Assembly: GCA_903944895.1 (NCBI GenBank) | Contig: CAJATL010000365.1 | Location: forward strand, 1-57,894 | Direction of reading: 5' to 3' | From: an uncultured Bacteroidota bacterium | GTDB lineage: Bacteria; Bacteroidota; Bacteroidia; Bacteroidales; 4484-276 | DNA: 57,894 nt | In this document: positions 18,905 through 26,657 of the stretch, one piece after another | Position numbering within the stretch: position 1 is the stretch's first letter | How the letters are laid out: each line of letters opens with the position of its first letter | Program-made: the position numbers and the translations under genes | The notes under the pieces: model-generated | What the model was told of the DNA's origin: nothing | Seen by the model: the letters and a program-made list of their open reading frames with translations, nothing else | Databases searched by the model: none

Positions 18905-19810
18905 TTAGGGCACCTCAACTCCTGCTGATGCAGTCCAGATTCTGAACCATTGGTCTCGTGACAGCTCAATCTTTACAGATTCTGCTGCTGATTTTATTCG
19001 CACGATATTTCCGGTTCCAAGTACAGGGACTATTTTAGAAGGATGCATCAGTAACCCGGCTAAAGCAACCTGATCAACCGAAACACCACCAAGTTCTTCA
19101 CCAATTTTCTGAAGTTCATTTCTTACACGATTTATTTTTTCAGAATTCCCCGAAAACAGTTCACCACCACCCAGCGGTGACCAGGCCATGGGCGAAATGC
19201 CCAATTGCTGGCATTGGTCGAGGGTCCCGTCGTGCAAAGTGTCCATCTTTAAAACAGAAACTTCCAACTGATTGGTGACCAACGGGAAATCGAGCCGCGA
19301 TTGCAAAAGACTAAACTGAGCTGGTGAAAAATTGGAGACCCCGAAATGCTTCACTTTTCCTGATTCCCGCAACAGCGCGAAAGCTTCGGCAACTTCGTCG
19401 GCGTTCATCAGCGGGTCGGGGCGGTGGATGAGCAAAACATCGAGATAATCGGTGTTCAGATTTTTTAACGAAGTTTCGGCTGATTTCAGAATATGAGATT
19501 TTGAGGTATCATAACCATGAAACCGGTTTTCAGGCCTTCGTGGCGAAACCAAGGTAATGCCGCATTTGGTGACAATTTCCATCTTTTCACGCAACGATGG
19601 CTTTTCGGAAAGCGCTTTTCCGAACATTTCCTCACAGGTATAGCCGCCATAAATATCGGCATGGTCGAAGGTTGTAATTCCCATTCCGATGGCTTTTTCC
19701 ATCAAATCGAGTGTTTGCCTGGTATTCATTTTCCATTCGTTGAGCCGCCAAAAGCCTAAGGCGATTCGTGAGAAAAGGATGTTCTCTTTTAAAAGTGTGG
19801 TATTTTTCAT
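18905..19810 (-). CDS. Aldo/keto reductase
   Basis: This 301-residue TIM-barrel protein shows the AKR tetrad: Asp and Tyr in FDHADIYGGYTCEE, Lys in IVTKCGI and His in VLLIHRPDPLM. It also has the NADPH-binding end VPVLGTGNIVRIKSA. Overall it resembles the YdhF-type oxidoreductases, NADPH-dependent carbonyl reductases of unknown physiological substrate. It is located in the cytoplasm. Confidence 0.9.
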   Translation of the reverse strand: MKNTTLLKENILFSRIALGFWRLNEWKMNTRQTLDLMEKAIGMGITTFDHADIYGGYTCEEMFGKALSEKPSLREKMEIVTKCGITLVSPRRPENRFHGYDTSKSHILKSAETSLKNLNTDYLDVLLIHRPDPLMNADEVAEAFALLRESGKVKHFGVSNFSPAQFSLLQSRLDFPLVTNQLEVSVLKMDTLHDGTLDQCQQLGISPMAWSPLGGGELFSGNSEKINRVRNELQKIGEELGGVSVDQVALAGLLMHPSKIVPVLGTGNIVRIKSAAESVKIELSRDQWFRIWTASAGVEVP

Positions 19811-19948
19811 AGATAATAAATTTGCTTAATAATTGCTTACAAATCTAACAATGATTTGAATAAACCAACGATTTGTGCGGTGAAATGAGCTCCCTGAACA
19901 AATTTGGTTGTTAAGTGTTTATTTTAGCGGTATTTAAACAAAATAATT

Positions 19949-20524
19949 ATGGCAAAGACATCAGGCGAATTTGAACAGGAGTTTATCCAAAACGCAAAGG
20001 AAAAAACTGGCAAGACCTTGGAACAGTGGCTTGCCGTGGTGAAACCAACAGGCTTCACAAAACAAATGGAAATTCTAAACTGGCTTAAAACCGAACATAA
20101 TTTAAATCACATGCAGGCACAGTTTGTTGCCGGAATTTTTTTGAACAACGGTAACCCGGTTTTTCAAAACGAGGATAATTTGCTGGAAAACCAGTTTGTA
20201 AAATGTGAAATGATGAGGCCTTTGTTTGATTTGGTTGCTGGCAGAATTTTGGATTCTTTTCCAGGAACTCAACTCATTCCAAAAAAAACTTATCTCTCGT
20301 TTACTGCACAACGGGAATTTGCAGCCATCAACATCAAACCAAAAGAAATCAGGTTAGGACTGGATCTTGGTGATGAACCCTTCAATGACACAGTTCAAAA
20401 ATCGAAGTTAACGGGCCCTATGCCGAGGATTTCACACATGGTTATGATCACCGACATCAATCAGTTTGATATGCAGCTTTCCGGCTTGCTTCAGCGATCC
20501 CACGACAGGACACATAAAAAATGA
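19949..20524 (+). CDS. DUF4287 plus DUF5655 domain protein
   Basis: The 191-residue protein has an N-terminal DUF4287-like segment (about 10-60, KTGKTLEQWLAVVKPTGF and HNLNHMQAQFVAGI). A C-terminal DUF5655-like domain (about 90-190) contains LIPKKTYLSFTAQREFAAI. The combination is common in small cytoplasmic bacterial proteins of unknown function; DUF5655 is related to domains found in restriction-type or transport-associated proteins. The gene stands alone between two minus-strand genes. Confidence 0.75.
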   Translation: MAKTSGEFEQEFIQNAKEKTGKTLEQWLAVVKPTGFTKQMEILNWLKTEHNLNHMQAQFVAGIFLNNGNPVFQNEDNLLENQFVKCEMMRPLFDLVAGRILDSFPGTQLIPKKTYLSFTAQREFAAINIKPKEIRLGLDLGDEPFNDTVQKSKLTGPMPRISHMVMITDINQFDMQLSGLLQRSHDRTHKK

Positions 20525-20577
20525 TCGTTGCATTATTACATCACACAACCTTTTCTTTTTCAGGTTGACATGTGCGA

Positions 20578-22860
20578 CTAAAAGCTAATACTACATGAAT
20601 TATTAACTTTTACGAAATAAGATTTTCCCGGTTTTAGGGTAGGCATGGTGTTGATATTGAGAGCCGGCCAGTAAATTCCTGACCCAGCCACCTCTTTAAC
20701 GATCACCAGACTTGCTCCGATGGATGAAAACAAGCTTGCTGTATTTACCTCCGAATTGCAAAGTACCGGTAAAATATTCCAACCTTGCGAAAGGTTTATG
20801 GTCTTATTTCCGACCGGAATACCCGAAAATGGAATACTGGCATTTTGATTGGATTTTATAATGTAGCCATGATAAGGATTCCAGTTAACGATGGTATTTA
20901 CATTTCCGGCAGGCCAGTAAACATGCTGCAAATCAAGCAAAATCTCCAGGTTGCTGCCAAGTGGTGCCATTAAATTTTCCACATCAGGATCGGCCAGGTT
21001 TTGATACGATGAAATGCCGCTCCAGCCCGAATTAACGGTAATATTTTGAGTGGAAGAAGGCTGGGCCTGCTGCACCAGAGTTACGGTTTCAGAGTCTTTA
21101 ATTTCCATTAGCAAAATATTATCAATGTACCAATCCCACACACCCCACGACTCACCCTCGAAAAACAGACACAGCCTGAATTGTGGGGATCCGACGGCAG
21201 CATTTTCGATTTCAATATTTATGGTTTGTGCGTAAATATCAGAGGTTATAAAAACCGACCACACCGTTTGCCAGTTTGCGCCGCCATTGCCCGATACGGC
21301 AACCCCAAAAGTATGAGGGGGGGAATTGTCAAAAAAGTATAATGCCTGCTTAAAAGCAAGCGAAAGTTTGGTAATGCCGGTTGTGTTTATGGGTGGTAAT
21401 GCCATGCGTGAAATTCCCACAAAACCAGGATAATAAGTAAAATGAAGGTAGGGCGCCGCTGATCCTACCGATTTGGAATAACTGGATGTGTTCCAATTAT
21501 TTTGTCCCAATCCCTGAACTTCCCATCCTGCCGGAATTACATCATCCGAAAAATCTTCATAAAGCAAAGGATCAAAGCTTCGTGGCAGCAAATAATTTCC
21601 GGATGATTTACCAGCACCAGTTTCGGGAACAGAAACAATTATTTCGGCAGTTCGGGTTTGTGGTAGCGGATTCTGACTGAAAATAGCTGAGAAACTTCCG
21701 TTTCCAGTTCCCTGATTGGTGGAAATGGAAAGCCAATCGGCGCTTTCGGAAATGCTCCAGTTTTTGTTGCTGATGATCGAAAAATCCGTGCTTCCTTCAT
21801 TCCAGCCAACTTCACTAATTAACGGATCAATTGTTAAAATCGGGAAATTCAACGGCACAAGTTCCATAACCGAAACCATGTAATGTTGCATATCGGCATA
21901 AATTCCTCCCCAGGTAAGTTCGCTCAAACCATAATCCCAGGTATTGTGGACGTAGGCTACTTGCCGTGAATCATCGTATCCAAGACCTAAAACCGTATGA
22001 CCTGAAAGTTGCAGCAAAACCGGACGACCGGCATCAATCTGTTGTTTGTATTGTTCAAATGTAAAACCACCTGGAAGCGTATTTTGATTGTAGATTAGCT
22101 GGTTGTAATATCCAAAAACCTTAGCGCCTCTTGACTCAAAGAACATTCGCAAACCATAGTTCCCTTCCCAACTTTCGGTTGCTGTTAAAGGAGAGCCGTC
22201 AACAAAATAGGAATAAGTTGTCGAACCGTCTGAGTTTCCAAACTCCGATTGATTGGTTTTCATAAAATCGCCGGTGCAGTCGCCATATTGGTGCTGAGTC
22301 CAGTTGCCTATGTAAGGATCGGGATCATTATTGCCCGATTGAATCCAGTAATCATCCACATGGCCTTTGGTTGTTCTGCCATCAAGTCCTTGCCTGGTTG
22401 CACTGAGTGGGCAAAGAGCACGATCCTCGCCGTTTATGGTTGCATGTCCCCAGATGCTGTTGTTCATCGGGGCAACGCCGCCATTTGCAGGTCCGGTGTA
22501 AATGTTGGGGTAACCCATATTATCATAATAGCCGGCCATCATGGCTGCTGCTGTTGCTGAACAGCCAAACGACCAGTCGTAAGCCGGAACTTTTGGGAGC
22601 ATCACCGCAGCATCGGTGGGATGAGCCTGGGGCATTTTGTATTTTCCGGGAAGAACACCGGGTACTTTAATTGCGACTACCTGCCGTCCGGTTTGATCAA
22701 TGTAGGAATCAACCACATTTGGGTTCGAAAAAACTGTGGCATCAAAGGTGTCCTTTTGGGATTGTTTTGCAGGTTTGTTTTGCGAAAAAGCCTGATTGAT
22801 GGTTGCAATAATGAAAATTGCCACCAGAAAGAGTTGAATGAAAGCGTGGATTTTTTTCAT
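20578..22860 (-). CDS. Secreted C39-like cysteine peptidase with BACON domain and C-terminal GW-type domain
   Basis: Start chosen at MKKIHAF (22860); an ATG three codons earlier is possible. The signal peptide ends at about residue 27 (NQAFSQ). The peptidase domain has Cys100 in WSFGCSATAAAMM, His288 in LSGHTVLGLGYDD and Asn306 in AYVHNTWDYG, a C39-like triad. A BACON domain (about 345-425, NKNWSISESADWLSI) and a beta-sandwich with a DWYIDNILL end follow. The last roughly 155 residues are a two-fold domain (GWSGISSY...YWPAGNVNTI, then GWNILPV...YWPALNINTM). That domain also occurs in the GH57-like and 10-repeat proteins of this window. There is no ordinary T9SS sorting domain. It is presumably extracellular; the substrate is unknown. 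Confidence 0.8.
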   Translation of the reverse strand: MKKIHAFIQLFLVAIFIIATINQAFSQNKPAKQSQKDTFDATVFSNPNVVDSYIDQTGRQVVAIKVPGVLPGKYKMPQAHPTDAAVMLPKVPAYDWSFGCSATAAAMMAGYYDNMGYPNIYTGPANGGVAPMNNSIWGHATINGEDRALCPLSATRQGLDGRTTKGHVDDYWIQSGNNDPDPYIGNWTQHQYGDCTGDFMKTNQSEFGNSDGSTTYSYFVDGSPLTATESWEGNYGLRMFFESRGAKVFGYYNQLIYNQNTLPGGFTFEQYKQQIDAGRPVLLQLSGHTVLGLGYDDSRQVAYVHNTWDYGLSELTWGGIYADMQHYMVSVMELVPLNFPILTIDPLISEVGWNEGSTDFSIISNKNWSISESADWLSISTNQGTGNGSFSAIFSQNPLPQTRTAEIIVSVPETGAGKSSGNYLLPRSFDPLLYEDFSDDVIPAGWEVQGLGQNNWNTSSYSKSVGSAAPYLHFTYYPGFVGISRMALPPINTTGITKLSLAFKQALYFFDNSPPHTFGVAVSGNGGANWQTVWSVFITSDIYAQTINIEIENAAVGSPQFRLCLFFEGESWGVWDWYIDNILLMEIKDSETVTLVQQAQPSSTQNITVNSGWSGISSYQNLADPDVENLMAPLGSNLEILLDLQHVYWPAGNVNTIVNWNPYHGYIIKSNQNASIPFSGIPVGNKTINLSQGWNILPVLCNSEVNTASLFSSIGASLVIVKEVAGSGIYWPALNINTMPTLKPGKSYFVKVNNSCSISF

Positions 22861-23556
22861 ATGGATCATTGTTTTTTATTTCAAAAGTAAAAGTAAAAAA
22901 CAATGGAGATGAAAAATGGAGATTTTTTTTAGAAATGAAGAAAGAGGGATGAGGGATGAGAGGGAGAGAATTTGAATCTCTTGAGTGAGATTCTAAAATT
23001 ATAATATTATCGCCTCTACGAGGCTTTTAAAGGTCGGTTAGGGATGTTTGCTACATAATTTCGCACCTACGGCGCTTGGGAAAAAGATTTGGGGGTTTGG
23101 TTTAACTAGCAGATACCCGCAAAAACCTGTTACTTTTCATAACCCTTGCTTTGCGCTTTTATCCGCTTTATGGTGTTTTTCGATTTCAATCCAATTATTC
23201 AAATTTGCTTCAGGGACTTTTCCCTGAAACAAAAGTAGAATAATACTATTGCCGCAAAAAACATTTTATGAAATGTTTTTACCGGTTTCCAATTGTTGGA
23301 ATGGTCCATCGGAAATGATGCAATAAAAGAATCGAAGACCATTTGATCAAACTATCGGAGACCTGTTTGCGAGAAGCCGGTGTGTCTGAATTTGCAAACC
23401 CTGTAAACTGCAATGAGTGCTGAAGGTTTTTCCTTTCGCCAAATGGATTTGGCAACCTCTTTCGGCCAACACCGATATGGGTTCAGGTTAATTTCCTGAG
23501 TGAAGGCTGGTGACTGGGTTTAAGGTTTGTTAGTAAACAACTGTTTTTATTTAACT
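22861..23556. other. Intergenic region at the left border of the accessory region
   Basis: About 700 bp with no gene. The first 240 bp are A/T-rich and include a small hairpin (CGCCTCTACGAGGC, near 23012). From 23109 to 23521 it is copy A of the dispersed intergenic repeat. Confidence 0.6.
23109..23521 (+). repeat. Dispersed intergenic repeat, copy A
   Basis: About 413 bp closely similar to copies B (25951-26600) and C (28551-28917), in the same orientation. Shared landmarks in order are AGATACCCGCAAAAACCTG, a hairpin CAGGGA-CTTT-TCCCTG, an A/T hairpin AAAACATTT-TATG-AAATGTTTT, and AATGGTCCATCGGAAATGAT. Two units of a 23-bp repeat follow (23332 and 23355), then GTGTGTCTGAATTTG and GGATTTGGCAACCT. 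No coding potential is visible. Confidence 0.85.
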
Positions 23557-23814
23557 TCAGTCGTAATGAAATCTGCATTTTGCAATGAATAGCTCATCGT
23601 CTTTCACTTTATAAATCAATCTGTGTTCGCCGTCAATTCTACGCGACCAAAATCCTTTATATTTATGCTTCAATGGCTCTGGTTTTCCTATGCCCGAAAA
23701 AGGTGTTCGTGAAATGTCATTTAACAAATCATTTATTTTCGATAAAATTTTCTTATCAGTCTTTTGCCAATACAAATAATCCTCCCAGGACTCATCTACA
23801 AATATGTATCTCAT
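23557..23814 (-). CDS. yoeB: YoeB-family toxin (ribosome-dependent mRNA interferase)
   Basis: The 85 residues match YoeB throughout: WEDYLYWQKTDKK, KPEPLKHKYKGFWSRRI, DGEHRLIYKV and the C-terminal CRFHYD. The residues used for catalysis in this family (Glu in KPEPL, Arg in EHRL, and the terminal His-Tyr) are all present, so it looks active. Its ATG overlaps the antitoxin stop by 4 bp (ATGA), giving translational coupling. It lies in the repeat-bounded accessory region. Confidence 0.93.
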   Translation of the reverse strand: MRYIFVDESWEDYLYWQKTDKKILSKINDLLNDISRTPFSGIGKPEPLKHKYKGFWSRRIDGEHRLIYKVKDDELFIAKCRFHYD

Positions 23815-24065
23815 GGTTCTAAAAGGTCTTTCTGAAATGATGAGCCTGTTTTGAGTTTTTCAATAGCCGAATCAAGCCTTTTCTCATTTGTTTTGGAAGA
23901 CAATTCGTGATAGGTTGCATTAAGCGAATTATATTCGTCTAACGACATAATAACCACCCCGCTATCTTTGCCTCTGTTAATTATCAGGGTTTCAAAGTTT
24001 TCAGTCACACGGTCAAGATACTGCTTAATGTCTTTCCTAAAATCAGAAATTGTTGTTGTTAACAT
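23811..24065 (-). CDS. yefM: YefM/Phd-family antitoxin
   Basis: Start at MLTTTISDFRKDIKQYLD (24065), the usual antitoxin N-terminus; the frame continues upstream to 24110 but would run through the operator. The 84 residues have the Phd/YefM DNA-binding fold (NFETLIINRGKDSGVVIMSLDEYNSL), then a flexible toxin-binding tail. It neutralises YoeB and represses the operon. Confidence 0.92.
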   Translation of the reverse strand: MLTTTISDFRKDIKQYLDRVTENFETLIINRGKDSGVVIMSLDEYNSLNATYHELSSKTNEKRLDSAIEKLKTGSSFQKDLLEP

Positions 24066-24077
24066 GTTATTGTTTAT

Positions 24078-24111
24078 TTTGTACGTTTCAGCGTACAAAT
24101 TTAAGTACAAA
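24078..24111 (-). promoter_or_regulatory. Likely YefM operator
   Basis: A perfect inverted repeat TTTGTACG (24078-24085) / CGTACAAA (24092-24099) with a further half-site GTACAAA at 24105-24111, 13 bp upstream of the antitoxin start. YefM of E. coli is known to bind palindromes with a TGTACA core, which these half-sites resemble. A -7-like TAAATTTG overlaps it on the minus strand. Confidence 0.65.
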
Positions 24112-24189
24112 TTGTGATATAGCGGTATAGCGGTGAGATTTTTTTTAAATGGTTTCTAACGCCGGCTTAAATCGCAGCAGCCGCTTAAG

Positions 24190-24224
24190 TTCTGGCTAAT
24201 TTCATGGGTGATGACTGGCTGTTG
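24190..24224 (+). repeat. Tail fragment of the dispersed repeat
   Basis: TTCTGGCTAATTTCATGGGT and the next 15 bases match the last part of copy B (near 26556-26592) at most positions. Only the 3' tail of the repeat is present. Confidence 0.55.
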
Positions 24225-24242
24225 GTGATTTTTAACCCTTCG

Positions 24243-24537
24243 TCATTTTTTCTTTTTGTTTCCTTTCAATAATTTTTTCTCATCTCCATCGAGTTTCCGT
24301 TGCAGTTTCTTGACATCCTCTGCTGGTGGGTACAATACCTCTTTGTGTCAGCATATTCCTTACTGCAAGGTTGTTGTCGATATGTTCTTTTTCGATTTTT
24401 GTTTGCCCTTTTAAGTCTTTGCTTTGCACATTTAATCCTGTCATTTCGGCTGCCAGGTCCTTAGCTTTTATGCTGATTGTAGGAAGAAAATCAGCCACTG
24501 GCCGGCTTTCAGGAACTCCCATTTTACGTTTAAGCAT
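24243..24537 (-). pseudogene. DinD (DNA-damage-inducible protein D) C-terminal remnant, frameshifted
   Basis: From 24537 the frame reads MLKRKMGVPESRPVADFLPT, then ISIKAKDLAAEMTGLNV, HIDNNLAVRNMLTQRGI. This is the conserved C-terminal part of DinD proteins. After RGIVP the frame departs from the family (SRGCQETATETRWR, stop at 24280). One base over, the expected ending continues: PPAEDVKKLQRKLDGDEKK and a Lys-rich tail, stop at 24243-24245. The N-terminal two thirds is missing and the fragment abuts the stop codon of the next gene. It is therefore a truncated, frameshifted relic, probably of a transferred gene. Confidence 0.75.
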
Positions 24538-24551
24538 TTGGCTGTTTACCT

Positions 24552-25130
24552 TTACTCCTGATTAGTAAAAGTCATTGTCCATCCTATTCCAAACTGGTAG
24601 CCCGATTGGGCTTTATCTGAGATAAAGGGCAGGAAAGCATATAAACCAATCTGATTTTTACTGTTAATTCGATATTTTGGAGCAAACAGTACCCCATAAT
24701 TAAAAAATACCTCTGTGTTTGAATAAGCCTTTTCAAATCCTATTTTTTCATTCACCAGGGTTCCTTTGGTTATTGCAACACTCACCCCGACCGGTACCTC
24801 AATATTAAACCGGAATTTCCCGAAATTAAAAGACAAGCCAGGGTTAATAGTAGGAACGATCCTCATATCAACATCATTCTTTAAATAAGCCTCAGAAGTT
24901 GATTCTCCCTTGAAGTCGAAGTAGGTTGCCAGAGAAGGTGCAAGGTAAACAAAATGTTGCTTTTTCGTTAGCGGCATGGCGTATTTCCCATACAAACCAT
25001 AAAATAGTGTTTCGCTACCAGCAACAATAAAACCCGTTTCTATCGATTTATCATTGCGTAATTCCTGTTGAGCTTTAACATTTGAAAGCAAAAGCAAGCA
25101 TATTATTGTAATTCTAATTTGAAAACACAT
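24552..25130 (-). CDS. Predicted outer-membrane beta-barrel-like protein
   Basis: The 192 residues start with a signal peptide (about 1-20, SNVKAQ). Alternating strands follow (FVYLAPSLATYFDF, PTINPGLSFNFGKFRFNIEV, FFNYGVLFAPKYRIN), ending in YQFGIGWTMTF, a pattern of small outer-membrane barrels. Its start overlaps the esterase gene by 17 bp, so the two are probably co-translated. I do not recognise a family. The DinD remnant begins 14 bp after its stop. Confidence 0.6.
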   Translation of the reverse strand: MCFQIRITIICLLLLSNVKAQQELRNDKSIETGFIVAGSETLFYGLYGKYAMPLTKKQHFVYLAPSLATYFDFKGESTSEAYLKNDVDMRIVPTINPGLSFNFGKFRFNIEVPVGVSVAITKGTLVNEKIGFEKAYSNTEVFFNYGVLFAPKYRINSKNQIGLYAFLPFISDKAQSGYQFGIGWTMTFTNQE

Positions 25131-25929
25131 AATCTAATCCGTTTTTAAAACCTATTGTAGTTGCACCTGAGTGGCCATGTTTTTTTATTAATTCTGTCAT
25201 AATCTGGAAATGAGAATATGATCTGTTTTTTAACCTTTCAGTCATTTCTTCGAAGGATGCCAGGCTTACCCCTCCTTCCAATGTTCCCATACCTGAGAAA
25301 TATTTTACTTCCAAATCGGTGTGTAAATGAGAATAATCTTCCTCATACTCAAAAATAACGCCTGAATCAAACCAAAAGGAACAGCCTACAGAAACGAATT
25401 TGTTAAATGGATTTTCGTCTCTGTTCTGAAACATGGCAAAATGTGTGAATAATCCTCCAAAAGAATTCCCTATTAACGTTTTATTATTGGCTGTATCAAT
25501 TTGATATTTTGACTCAAGCTCCGGAATAAGCTCATCCTTAATGAAAGCATAAAAATCTTCGGCACCGCCTTCTCCATATTCATATATGGTAGGTGTGTAA
25601 TCTCTGTTTCTTTCTTCGGAATTACCAATGGCAATGAATAAAGATGGTGGTAGTGTACCATTTTGCGATTTTTCGGAAATTATACCGGCTATTTCGTCAA
25701 ATCTAAACTCTCCATCAAGCCCAATTATTAACTGATTTGGTGCATCAGGATCATAGTTCGAAGGGAAATAAACAAAAATTGGATAATCATCATTTATAAT
25801 TAAGGATTTAATTGTAAACTCATCTGTTTCTCCAATGATTTGGAGATTTTCTTTTTCACAGCTCAACAGCATAAAAAAACAAATTACTAGTAAGGAATAT
25901 CTCTTCATCATAGTTAATGTGAATTTCAT
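25114..25929 (-). CDS. Lipoprotein alpha/beta hydrolase (putative esterase)
   Basis: Start uncertain: ATGs at 25950, 25929 and 25908 are all in frame; 25929 or 25908 gives a normal lipoprotein signal ending in FFMLLSC. The enzyme domain has the nucleophile elbow GNSFGG and a late His in KHGHSGA, consistent with the putative-esterase (Esterase D/IroE-like) hydrolases. It should sit lipid-anchored in the envelope. The start region abuts copy B of the dispersed repeat (from 25951), so the promoter probably lies in the repeat. It shares a 17-bp overlap with the downstream barrel-like gene. Confidence 0.7.
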   Translation of the reverse strand: MKFTLTMMKRYSLLVICFFMLLSCEKENLQIIGETDEFTIKSLIINDDYPIFVYFPSNYDPDAPNQLIIGLDGEFRFDEIAGIISEKSQNGTLPPSLFIAIGNSEERNRDYTPTIYEYGEGGAEDFYAFIKDELIPELESKYQIDTANNKTLIGNSFGGLFTHFAMFQNRDENPFNKFVSVGCSFWFDSGVIFEYEEDYSHLHTDLEVKYFSGMGTLEGGVSLASFEEMTERLKNRSYSHFQIMTELIKKHGHSGATTIGFKNGLDYVFSN

Positions 25930-25950
25930 TTTTTTAATTTTTGCTAACAA

Positions 25951-26600
25951 GCAGATACCCGCAAAAACACGTCACTTATCATAACCTTGCTTAACGCTCT
26001 TATCTGCTCTAATATGTTTTTCGATTTCAATCTAATTATTCAAACTTGCTTCAGGGACTTTTCCCTGCAACAAAAGTAGAATAATACTATTGCCTCATAA
26101 AATATTTCGTAATATGTTTTTATCTGTTACCAATTATTGGAATGGTCCATCGGAAATGATGCAACAAAAGGGTCGGAGACCATTTGATCAAACTATCGGA
26201 GACCATTTGATCAAACCATCGGAGACCATTTGATCAAACCATCGGAGACCATTTGATCAAACCATCGGAGACCATTTGATCGAATCATCGGAGACCATTT
26301 GATTGAATCATCGGAGACCACTTGATCGGATCATCAGAGACCACTTGATCGAATCATCGGAGATCATTTGATCGAATCATAAGTGATCGTTTGATCGAAT
26401 CATCGGAGACTATTTCAACAAACCATCGGAGAACTATTTGCGGGAGTTCGTTGTGTCTGAATTTGTAAACTCTGTCAGTTCTTCTGGACGCTGACAGGTT
26501 ATTTTCTTTTCGCTAAATAGATTTGGCCACCTGGTTTCGGCCAGCACCGACCTGGGTTCTGGCAAATTTCATGGGTGATGGCTGGCGGCTGGGTTTTAAG
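25951..26600 (+). repeat. Dispersed intergenic repeat, copy B, with expanded 23-bp tandem array
   Basis: This copy has the same landmarks as copy A but is about 240 bp longer. All the extra length is in the central tandem array, which has about 12 units here against two in copies A and C. It fills the whole gap between the esterase start and the propeller lipoprotein stop at 26658; the remaining 57 bp hold nothing I recognise. Confidence 0.85.
26173..26437. repeat. 23-bp minisatellite, 11 full units and a partial twelfth
   Basis: Units start every 23 bp from 26173 (26173, 26196 ... 26403, 26426). The first four are nearly identical (TCGGAGACCATTTGATC then AAACNA); later units drift towards GAATCA endings. 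Each early unit contains the 10-bp palindrome TTTGATCAAA. Since 23 is not a multiple of 3 and the units hold in-frame TGA, this is not a coding repeat. Confidence 0.92.
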
Positions 26601-26657
26601 TGTTATTTGTAAGCATCTGCCGTTTTTTCCGTCCGATGCGGTGTCCGTCCAAGTTTG

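Noticed and set aside
20549-20571. Possible terminator (CAACCT ... AGGTTG) between two convergent genes
   Set aside because: The stem is only 6 bp with a pyrimidine loop and no T-run; too weak to annotate.
24105-24160. A complete -33/-7 promoter for the yefM-yoeB operon
   Set aside because: A -7-like TAAATTTG is present, but I could not find a TTG at 19-21 bp upstream, so only the operator was annotated.
26173-26437. Regular 23-bp array that could be taken for a CRISPR
   Set aside because: The units are directly adjacent with no spacers, and no cas gene is visible. It is a tandem minisatellite.
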